Part shown: positions 1 to 6,162 of the stretch, piece after piece
Layout: each line of letters starts with the position of its first letter
Numbering within the stretch: the stretch's first letter is position 1
NCBI GenBank assembly: GCA_003731675.1
Contig: RCNQ01000028.1
Location: 1-6,401, forward strand
DNA length: 6,401 nt
Source of the DNA: Bacteroidetes/Chlorobi group bacterium ChocPot_Mid
GTDB taxonomy: Bacteria; Bacteroidota; Ignavibacteria; Kapaibacteriales; UBA2268
Direction: 5' to 3'
Program-made: the position numbers and the translations under genes
The notes under the pieces: generated by a model
The model's database searches: none
Seen by the model: only the letters and a program-made list of their open reading frames with translations
What the model was told of the DNA's origin: nothing

Positions 1-1
1 G

Positions 2-2209
2 TTGGTTGACGGTCAAGGGAATTTTGGTTCGATTGATGGTGATTCTCCTGCGGCAATGAGATACACTGAATCGAGGTTGGCATGGCCTGCAACTGAAATG
101 CTCAGGGATATTGAAAAGAATACAGTTGATTTCGTACCGAATTTTGATGAGTCTTTGCAAGAGCCAACAGTATTGCCAACAGTTTTTCCAACGTTGTTAG
201 TCAATGGTGCAAGTGGTATTGCTGTTGGTATGGCAACAAATATTCCTACACATAATTTATCGGAGATTGTTGATGGATTGATTGCATTAATCAATAACCC
301 AAATTTGACAGTTGAAGAGTTAATGAAATATGTACCTGCTCCTGATTTTCCAACAGGAGGTATAATTTATGGGTATAGTGGTGTCAGGGAAGCATACCAA
401 ACAGGTAGAGGAAGAGTTATATTGAGGGCAAGAGCCGGTATCGAGGAAGACAAGAAGGGGAAAACATCCATAATTATAACAGAGGTACCATATCAGGTAA
501 ATAAAGCGAATTTAATTGAGAAAATAGCAGAGCTGGTAAGACAAAAACATCTTGAAGGTATATCTGATATACGAGATGAATCAGACAGGGACGGTATTCG
601 TGTTGTAATAGAGATAAAAAGAGATGCAATTCCGACAGTTGTAATGAATAATCTTTACAAGCATACACAGATGCAGGTTACATTTGGTTGTAATATGCTT
701 GCACTGGTTGAGGGAAGACCCAAGGTTTTGAATTTGCTTGAGATGATGCAACATTTTATTAAGCACAGGAATGTTGTTCTAATACGAAGGACAGAATTTG
801 ATTTGGATGCTGCTGAGAAGAGAGCTCATATTCTGGAAGGTTTTATAATAGCTTTAGATAATATTGACGAAGTTATTAAAACTATTAAGGAGTCGAAAGA
901 TGTTAAAATAGCTTCAGACAGATTACAGGAGAAATTTGAGCTTTCGGAAATACAGGCAAAAGCAATTTTGGAAATGCGTTTGCAAAGACTGACAGGGTTA
1001 GAAAGAGAAAAAATTCTGAATGAATACAAGGAAGTAATTAAGAAAATTGAATATTTGAATTCGATTTTGTCGAGTCAGACACTTCAGATGCAGATAATAG
1101 CAGATGAATTACTGGAAATTAAGAAGAAATATGGTGATGCAAGAAGAACAGAAATCGTCCATGATTCGACTGAATTCACGATGGAAGATATGATTGCCAA
1201 TGAAGATGTAATTGTAACAATAAGTCACAAGGGGTTTATCAAGCGGACATTGGTTTCTAATTACCGAAGGCAACATAAAGGTGGAAGAGGTTCAAGCGGC
1301 GCGAGTACTTATGATGATGATTTTGTGGAACATGTATTCCAAGCGTCAACACATAATTATTTACTGTTCTTTACTGATAAGGGCAGGTGCTTCCGTGTGA
1401 AGATTTATGATTTGCCAGAAGGAGGACGTGCTGCAAAGGGTAGGTCGCTTGCAAATGTTATTCAAAAGGAAAATGATGAGAATGTTACTACATATTTGCC
1501 TATAACAGAATTTGATGATAAACGATATATAACAATGGTTACCAAGTTTGGTACAATCAAGAAGACTCAATTATCGAATTTTGCAAATGTGCGGTCATCG
1601 GGAATAATAGCGATAAATTTGAGTGAAGGAGATGAATTAATAAAAGCCAGATTAACAGATGGTACTTGTGACTTAATTATAGGAACTCGTAATGGTTTAG
1701 CTTGTAGATTCAGGGAGAGTGATGTCAGACCAATGGGTAGGACAGCTGCAGGTGTAAAAGGAATCAATTTGCAGGGGAATGATTATGTTGTTTCGATGGT
1801 TGCAGTGACAAGACCTGATGAGCAGGTTATCGTAATCGGAGAAAAGGGCTTAGGCAAGAGGACAAGGTATGAGGACTTCCGATTAACAAAGCGAGGCGCT
1901 AAGGGTGTTATTTCGATGAATATAACAGAGAAGACAGGAAAGGTTGTGAGATTATTGTCTGCTCTTGACACAGAGGATTTGATTGTTATCACTCACAAAG
2001 GTGTCCTGATTCGTCAACCTGTTGTGGATATTAGAACAATTGGCAGAGTAACGCAAGGTGTCAGACTTATACGCTTAGATGAAGGTGATATGATTGCTGA
2101 TATTACGACTGTATCAAAAGATGCAGGAAAGCCAAACGGGGATACTGACGATGACGACTATATCGAGGATAATGATGTGGAAATGAGTGTACAGGAACCT
2201 TTGATTTAG
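2..2209 (+). CDS. gyrA: DNA gyrase subunit A, 5'-truncated by window edge
   Basis: GyrA is the DNA-breaking and rejoining subunit of gyrase (A2B2), which introduces negative supercoils using ATP hydrolysed by GyrB. The window opens inside the gene: the first codon, TTG, is an internal leucine, and alignment by eye to E. coli GyrA (catalytic Tyr122 = residue 21 here, in AAMRYTE, codon 62-64) puts about 101 residues upstream, including quinolone-resistance positions 83 and 87. Residues 1 to about 345 are the breakage-reunion domain (NGASGIAVGMATNIP at 68-82). Six beta-pinwheel blades follow, starting near 403, 454, 509, 558, 609 and 660. The GyrA box is QHKGGRG at 424-430. An Asp-rich tail lies at 714-727, ending at TAG 2207-2209. 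GyrA box plus six blades favours GyrA over ParC. Estimated full length, about 836 residues, is normal. No frameshift is seen. Confidence 0.97.
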   Translation: MVDGQGNFGSIDGDSPAAMRYTESRLAWPATEMLRDIEKNTVDFVPNFDESLQEPTVLPTVFPTLLVNGASGIAVGMATNIPTHNLSEIVDGLIALINNPNLTVEELMKYVPAPDFPTGGIIYGYSGVREAYQTGRGRVILRARAGIEEDKKGKTSIIITEVPYQVNKANLIEKIAELVRQKHLEGISDIRDESDRDGIRVVIEIKRDAIPTVVMNNLYKHTQMQVTFGCNMLALVEGRPKVLNLLEMMQHFIKHRNVVLIRRTEFDLDAAEKRAHILEGFIIALDNIDEVIKTIKESKDVKIASDRLQEKFELSEIQAKAILEMRLQRLTGLEREKILNEYKEVIKKIEYLNSILSSQTLQMQIIADELLEIKKKYGDARRTEIVHDSTEFTMEDMIANEDVIVTISHKGFIKRTLVSNYRRQHKGGRGSSGASTYDDDFVEHVFQASTHNYLLFFTDKGRCFRVKIYDLPEGGRAAKGRSLANVIQKENDENVTTYLPITEFDDKRYITMVTKFGTIKKTQLSNFANVRSSGIIAINLSEGDELIKARLTDGTCDLIIGTRNGLACRFRESDVRPMGRTAAGVKGINLQGNDYVVSMVAVTRPDEQVIVIGEKGLGKRTRYEDFRLTKRGAKGVISMNITEKTGKVVRLLSALDTEDLIVITHKGVLIRQPVVDIRTIGRVTQGVRLIRLDEGDMIADITTVSKDAGKPNGDTDDDDYIEDNDVEMSVQEPLI
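1271..1291 (+). other. GyrA box (QHKGGRG), DNA-wrapping motif
   Basis: These codons encode the seven-residue GyrA box on the first blade of the C-terminal pinwheel. The usual consensus is Q(R/K)RGG(R/K)G, and the motif is needed to wrap DNA for negative supercoiling. Here position 2 is His and position 3 is Lys; the Gln, both central Gly, the Arg and the final Gly are kept. Confidence 0.85.
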
Positions 2210-2214
2210 TTTAT

Positions 2215-2222
2215 TATATTTG
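2215..2222 (+). promoter_or_regulatory. Possible -7 element (TATATTTG) before the receptor gene
   Basis: TATATTTG matches the Bacteroidota primary-sigma -7 consensus TAnnTTTG, six bases after the gyrA stop and 59 bases before the next ATG. No TTTG or TTG sits 17-23 bases upstream where the -33 element belongs; the nearest TTTG (2200-2203) is too close at 11 bases. In AT-rich DNA a lone half-site may be chance. If it is not real, the receptor gene is probably read through from gyrA, since I see no terminator between them. Confidence 0.22.
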
Positions 2223-2281
2223 CTGATTGGAGAATGTGAAGATTTCTTGAAAAAATATATTAATGTCATTAGCAATGATTA

Positions 2282-2347
2282 ATGCGTTTTAAAATTTTAA
2301 TATTATTTTTAATATTGCGTTGCTTTTTTGGAAGCAATGTATTTGCT
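2282..2347 (+). other. Sec signal peptide of the receptor
   Basis: Residues 1-22 have a short basic start (Arg2, Lys4), a hydrophobic core interrupted by Arg13-Cys14, and a VFA motif before Asp23-Asp24, suiting signal peptidase I. The Cys is not in a lipobox, so secretion to the periplasm and outer membrane is more likely than lipidation. Confidence 0.75.
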
Positions 2348-4231
2348 GATGACACAAATGTCAAAAAAAATATTTCCGAATCTGCATCTACTTTTTCAAA
2401 GCAAGATACAGCAAGACTTTTTGAACCATACAAAAATCATGGCAGTGTAAATAAATTATTCGGGGATAGCTACCGAAAAATCAATAAAGTAGATTTGGTA
2501 AATAAGGAGTATCATGGTTTTTCGGAAATGGTTGAAGAATTTGTACCCGCATACTCTCTAAATTTAGGAAGTCCTGGATTATTTAATAGTTTTTCTTTTT
2601 TTGGAACAAATCCGAATAATATTTCTTTTTCTTTCAACGGAAGACCGATGATAGATGTTGAGTATTCCTCACTTAATCCAGAACAACTTTGCACTGAATT
2701 TTTTGAAAATGTTGAAGTATTGACAGGTTCTGATGCTGTTATACTCGGAGACAATTCATCAGGAGCTTTGATTAATTTGCAGGAAATAAGGTACAATACA
2801 AAAGCTCCATATACCAAACTATGGTACTCACAGGGTGGGAATAGTTACCTGAGTGCTGATGGGATATTTAGCCAGAATTTTGCACCTAATTTTAATTTTA
2901 ATTTTGGTTTCAGAAGACAATCTGGTGCAGGGAGATATAAGAACTCATGGGTTGATGCATGGAATGTTAGGGGTGGGATACGTTGGACACCTGATGAGAG
3001 AACAAATATTACTCTTCTTGAATATTTCACAAATCAAGGTATTGGTTTGAATGGTGGCATTGATAAAAGTAAATCCATTGGCAGAGATGGTGAAATTGAA
3101 TTGTTTGATAATAACTATGCAATACCTTATTATTCTGATTTCAATGAACGTGTTTTCAGGCATGACTTGACTTTGAGCATTACGAAACAGCTTTCAGAGG
3201 ATTCTTCTTCGGTCATAAGCGGGAATGTTTATATTTCAAATTCAAATTGGGAGGTAGAAAAAATCCCGATGAAAAATTTGGGAGTCACAGATACAACGTT
3301 TTCCGGGAAATATTTGAGCAGGTATTATGGAGCAAATATTTCTTATGAACAAAGAGTTTTTAAGGAATTATTTGTAAAAGCAGGTGTAGAAGCTTATAAA
3401 GTTGATATAGAAAAGTTTATTTATCATGAATTATTGAATGCTACATCTATAGCAGGTTTTGCATTAGCTAAACTAGATATATTTGATTTTATGACTTTGT
3501 CAGGTGGATTCAGGTTAAGGAATTTCAATAATAAAACAATTTTATCTGAGGGAGCGAAACTGAGATTGAATATTAATGGGAATAACAATGTTTTCTTTGA
3601 TTTTTCTTTATCTGAAAGGTTGCCATCGCTTGTAGAAGGTTTAGATTTGGAAAGTGAAAGGAATTTCCTTTTTCTTGCCGAGTATGAGTTTAAAAATAAT
3701 AATACAACATTAACTTTAGGTACTTCTTTTCGAAGTATTGAAAATAAAATTTATTATTATGATGTTTTAAGTGAATTTTTAAATGCTGAAGGATTTACCG
3801 GTACATTATTATGTTCTTATGTTACTTACGAACAAAGATTATTAAAGCATTTCGTAACAAATATGACGTTGATGAATAATTACGAAATGAATGGTGATTT
3901 GAGTAAATATCCACCGTTAATATTGAAACTTACTATGTATTATGAATTAGAATCAGGAAGAAGTGATTTAAAAATAGGAGTTTCCGGTAAATATTTAAGT
4001 TCATTTAATGGTATGAAATTTTTACCTGAGTACCGGCAGTATATGCTGTATGAAGAGCCGAATGAATCTATGTTTGATGGGTTGAAGATATTTGCCGTTG
4101 CCAAGTTAGGGAATGCTTATGTAAAAGCATCTCTTGAGAATTTGCTTGGCAGTGGATATTATGTAGTCCCGATTTATCCATATTACAACAGAAATTTCCG
4201 TTTGTCATTTATATGGAGCTTTTTAGATTAA
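2282..4231 (+). CDS. TonB-dependent-receptor-like outer-membrane beta-barrel protein
   Basis: Probable outer-membrane receptor or porin-like barrel; the substrate is unknown. A signal peptide spans residues 1-22 (Arg/Lys n-region, Ile/Leu/Phe-rich core, cleavage expected after VFA). Residues ~75-170 look like a TonB plug: NISFSFNGRPMID at 113-125 resembles the 'v.vdG.pi.' strand, followed by FFENVEVLTGSDAVILGDNS and GALINL up to 166. The remainder is aromatic-rich alternating beta-strand, and the end (YPYY near 632-635, then RLSFIWSFLD) resembles the last strand recognised by the BAM machinery. At 649 residues it is compact; no carboxypeptidase-like N-terminal extension and no clear TonB box are visible. 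The start is fixed: TGA at 2276-2278 is in frame just upstream and this is the first ATG. No Shine-Dalgarno is seen. The gene lies 72 bp after gyrA in the same direction. Family assignment is by overall pattern, not by search. Confidence 0.8.
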   Translation: MRFKILILFLILRCFFGSNVFADDTNVKKNISESASTFSKQDTARLFEPYKNHGSVNKLFGDSYRKINKVDLVNKEYHGFSEMVEEFVPAYSLNLGSPGLFNSFSFFGTNPNNISFSFNGRPMIDVEYSSLNPEQLCTEFFENVEVLTGSDAVILGDNSSGALINLQEIRYNTKAPYTKLWYSQGGNSYLSADGIFSQNFAPNFNFNFGFRRQSGAGRYKNSWVDAWNVRGGIRWTPDERTNITLLEYFTNQGIGLNGGIDKSKSIGRDGEIELFDNNYAIPYYSDFNERVFRHDLTLSITKQLSEDSSSVISGNVYISNSNWEVEKIPMKNLGVTDTTFSGKYLSRYYGANISYEQRVFKELFVKAGVEAYKVDIEKFIYHELLNATSIAGFALAKLDIFDFMTLSGGFRLRNFNNKTILSEGAKLRLNINGNNNVFFDFSLSERLPSLVEGLDLESERNFLFLAEYEFKNNNTTLTLGTSFRSIENKIYYYDVLSEFLNAEGFTGTLLCSYVTYEQRLLKHFVTNMTLMNNYEMNGDLSKYPPLILKLTMYYELESGRSDLKIGVSGKYLSSFNGMKFLPEYRQYMLYEEPNESMFDGLKIFAVAKLGNAYVKASLENLLGSGYYVVPIYPYYNRNFRLSFIWSFLD

Positions 4232-4243
4232 TGAACTAAAAAG
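4219..4243. terminator. Possible weak bidirectional terminator at the convergent junction
   Basis: CTTTTTAG (4219-4226) and CTAAAAAG (4236-4243) form a perfect 8-bp inverted repeat around a 9-base loop, spanning the last codons and stop of the receptor gene and reaching within 5 bases of the acyltransferase stop. A 14-base perfect palindrome, GTAAATTAATTTAC, adjoins at 4243-4256. The stem has only two G/C pairs and no clean T-run follows on either strand, so this is weak by the usual intrinsic-terminator rule. The position, a 16-bp gap between converging genes, is what makes it plausible. Confidence 0.35.
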
Positions 4244-4247
4244 TAAA

Positions 4248-5990
4248 TTAATTTACCTCAATAAGTTTAGAAGCAAAATAATATCTTTCCCTTTTTTCGT
4301 TTTTTATCATAGATAAATTCACAAGAATAAAACCATCAACCGAATTACTAAATGATTTATCAACACCAAAATCTAAAAATTCTACGCCTCCATATTCACA
4401 TAACTCAGTGTATCTCCTATATAATACCGGGACAGAAAAACCAATGTTTTTCAATAAATCTTTTAATATACGAAAATCCGATTCTGGGTCAGTACCAGTA
4501 AATAACAGACTCAATTCTTCATTTATCTTGTTACTCATTAAATACTTATATTTTGAAATACAAAGATTAGAACCAAAGCTATACCATTTTTTATAATAAT
4601 ATACAATTAAATTCTTAGCATAATCAGAGTAACTATCACTAATGCTAACAGTACCGAATAAGTATTTAATATCAGGATACTCTTTCAAAAATGCTCCTAT
4701 GCCTTGCCATAAGTAATCGAGTGCAAAACTCTTCCAATACTTTCTTTGAATAAAACTTCTGCCTAATTCCATACCTTGTTCAACAATGTTAATAAAATTT
4801 GAAGAAAACAGGAACTGTTGATAAGTATAGAAACCATTAAAACCATGTTGCTCAAGTATATCACAACCCAATCCTAACCTATAAGCTCCGACAATTTCCA
4901 GGTTTTTATCGTCCCAAAGAATAATATGTTTATAGTATTTGTCAAAGCTATCTGTATCGGCTTTCTTTCCTGTGCCTTCACCCACATTTCTAAAAGTAAT
5001 TTCTCTAAGTCTAGAAATTTCACGTAAAACATTTTCAGATACTTTATCAGACACTAAATAGATTTCTTTATCATCGTTAGTTCTACCAATTAATTTATTG
5101 TTATACAATTCTTTTCTTATGTCTTTAATATTTACCGGATGTATAATATTCTTTTCTGACTTAAAAATTCCAGATTTTCCTTTTCCTATCTTATAAACAT
5201 GCGATTTTAACAATGAAGTTAATACGTTGTCTTCAAAATGTTTGCTTGCAAATACATTTGATGGAATAGGGTCTGATATCTTTATAGTAATTTCAGATTT
5301 CTTTTTTTTGAAGATTTCTCTAGATAAAAATAAAATTGAAAAAGGTTTATAAATCAATGAAATTAAATAAAACAACATTGTATTTTGTCCTTCGATGTAA
5401 ACGGGTAAAATACTTGAATTTACTTTTTTGGCTAATTTAATTGGACCATTTAACCATTTTTTATCTTTAATGCCTTTCCAAGTCATTCTTGATACTTCAG
5501 CGGCTGGGAAAAATATAACAGCTTCATCATTTAATAAGGATTTCTCAATTTCTTTTATTTGCTTGAGTCTGTTTACTGGGGAGAATATATCGTAAGGTAA
5601 AAACAGTGATGATAAATTGTCAATATGAAGTAATAAATCATTAGCGACAATTTTTACATCTCTTCTTATTTCACTTATTGTTTTTATCAAAGCCAAACCA
5701 TCTAAACCACCTAATGGATGATTGGCAACGATAATGAGTTTTCCTTCAGCTGGAATTTTCAATTTGTCCTTATATGAAATTACATAGGTGAAGTCGAGAT
5801 ATTCGAATATTTCTTCTATAAATTCAAAACCGTATTTATTTGAATTTTCTTTTAATATATTATTAATTTCATCAATATGGATAATTTTATTTAGTAAATT
5901 GATTAGGATTCTTTGTATGAAATTAGGGTATTTTATTAATATATTTTTAAATCTACCCGTTATAATCTGCTTTAAATCAATCTCGTTCAT
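4248..5990 (-). CDS. olsF: Bifunctional O-/N-acyltransferase for amino-acid lipid synthesis (OlsF-like)
   Basis: Two acyltransferase domains are fused. Residues ~60-250 form a PlsC/hemolysin-like (COG3176-type) domain: NHPLGGLDG at 90-98 carries catalytic His91 and Asp97, FPAAEVSRM at 161-169 replaces the usual FPEGTRS block, and LPVYIEG at 195-201 is the fourth motif; a hydrophobic stretch at 205-222 probably lies on the membrane. Residues ~315-560 resemble OlsB, a GNAT N-acyltransferase: EGTGKKADTDSFD (338-350), IVGAYRLG (366-373), ELGRSF (408-413), YLFGTVSIS (443-451) and VPVLYRRY (520-527). This is the order known for OlsF of Serratia and Flavobacterium, where the GNAT half N-acylates ornithine with a 3-hydroxyacyl group and the other half adds the second chain. 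The amino acid used here (ornithine, glycine or other) cannot be read from sequence. The start is the only ATG: TAA lies two codons upstream in frame. No Shine-Dalgarno is seen. Very Lys/Ile/Asn-rich. Confidence 0.82.
   Translation of the reverse strand: MNEIDLKQIITGRFKNILIKYPNFIQRILINLLNKIIHIDEINNILKENSNKYGFEFIEEIFEYLDFTYVISYKDKLKIPAEGKLIIVANHPLGGLDGLALIKTISEIRRDVKIVANDLLLHIDNLSSLFLPYDIFSPVNRLKQIKEIEKSLLNDEAVIFFPAAEVSRMTWKGIKDKKWLNGPIKLAKKVNSSILPVYIEGQNTMLFYLISLIYKPFSILFLSREIFKKKKSEITIKISDPIPSNVFASKHFEDNVLTSLLKSHVYKIGKGKSGIFKSEKNIIHPVNIKDIRKELYNNKLIGRTNDDKEIYLVSDKVSENVLREISRLREITFRNVGEGTGKKADTDSFDKYYKHIILWDDKNLEIVGAYRLGLGCDILEQHGFNGFYTYQQFLFSSNFINIVEQGMELGRSFIQRKYWKSFALDYLWQGIGAFLKEYPDIKYLFGTVSISDSYSDYAKNLIVYYYKKWYSFGSNLCISKYKYLMSNKINEELSLLFTGTDPESDFRILKDLLKNIGFSVPVLYRRYTELCEYGGVEFLDFGVDKSFSNSVDGFILVNLSMIKNEKRERYYFASKLIEVN
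5301..5307 (-). other. In-phase A AAA AAG slippery heptamer inside olsF
   Basis: On the coding strand an A8 run followed by G reads TTC AAA AAA AAG AAA (Phe227, Lys228-231), placing A AAA AAG in the phase used for -1 frameshifting in dnaX. A -1 slip here would read GAA ATC and then TGA, giving a product of about 232 residues that lacks the GNAT half. Only a 5-bp TCTGA/TCAGA stem follows downstream and no strong upstream Shine-Dalgarno-like stimulator is seen, so function is unproven. Confidence 0.3.
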
Positions 5991-6046
5991 ATATTTTTAT
6001 AAAATAATTTAAAATAAGTTTTTGTTCTTAAGCAAAATATTATGTT

Positions 6047-6081
6047 TTTGTTATAATCAAATAAATTATTGGTTAAATTTG
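6047..6081 (+). promoter_or_regulatory. Candidate Bacteroidota-type promoter for the lipoprotein gene
   Basis: TTTG at 6047-6050 and TAAATTTG at 6074-6081 match the -33 (TTTG) and -7 (TAnnTTTG) elements of the Bacteroidota primary sigma factor. The spacing is 23 bases, at the upper end of the range reported for Flavobacterium. Transcription would begin near 6087, giving a leader of about 75 bases before the ATG at 6163. A perfect TATAAT at 6052-6057 overlaps but has no suitable -35 partner. Confidence 0.45.
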
Positions 6082-6154
6082 TGTGAATTGTTAGGGACAT
6101 ATATTGGTTTTCTGATAAGTTTGTAAACAATGATTAAATTAATAAGTAATAATA

Positions 6155-6158
6155 AGGA
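6155..6158 (+). promoter_or_regulatory. Ribosome binding site deciding the lipoprotein start
   Basis: AGGA, within AAGGAAAAT, ends 4 bases before the ATG at 6163. It is the only Shine-Dalgarno-like site seen before a start codon in this window. It supports this ATG over the in-frame ATG at 6130, which would add 11 residues ahead of the signal peptide. Confidence 0.5.
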
Positions 6159-6162
6159 AAAT

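Larger units (their letters stand above)
5991..6162. promoter_or_regulatory. Divergent intergenic region between olsF-like and lipoprotein genes
   Basis: These 172 bases, about 80% A/T, separate two divergent genes and must hold the start signals for both unless transcription enters from outside. A rightward promoter candidate is visible and listed separately. On the leftward strand I found no TAnnTTTG match and no Shine-Dalgarno before the acyltransferase ATG. A 9-base direct repeat, GTTTTTGTT, occurs at 6018-6026 and 6044-6052. No small ORF or structured RNA is evident. Confidence 0.6.

Noticed and set aside
2..2209. ParC (topoisomerase IV subunit A) as an alternative to GyrA
   Set aside because: The recognisable GyrA box and six full pinwheel blades with an acidic tail fit GyrA; ParC lacks the box and usually has fewer or degenerate blades.
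2266..2278. Small hairpin TCATT-agc-AATGA just before the receptor ATG
   Set aside because: Five mostly A-T pairs around a 3-base loop are too unstable to argue for translational control.
2275..2292. Five-codon minicistron (MINAF, stop) overlapping the receptor start
   Set aside because: No ribosome site precedes it, and such tiny frames arise readily by chance in AT-rich DNA; no evidence of a leader-peptide role.
2888..2905. Three tandem copies of AATTTT inside the receptor gene
   Set aside because: They encode alternating Asn-Phe in a barrel strand (NFNFNF). The 6-bp unit keeps frame, so it looks like coding bias rather than a functional repeat.
2853..3050. Open frame within the receptor gene on the + strand, and similar frames on the opposite strand of gyrA and the receptor gene
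   Set aside because: They lie entirely inside strongly supported genes, have no ribosome sites or recognisable domains, and their composition follows from the real frame.
5788..6012. + strand open frame of 74 codons antisense to the 5' end of the acyltransferase gene
   Set aside because: It is a shadow of an AT-rich coding region: Ile/Leu/Phe-rich translation with no start signal or motif.
6052..6057. Perfect TATAAT as an E. coli-type -10 box
   Set aside because: The only TTG-beginning -35-like hexamer upstream (TTGTTC at 6022-6027) matches at 3 of 6 positions and is 24 bases away. The Bacteroidota-type elements explain the region better.
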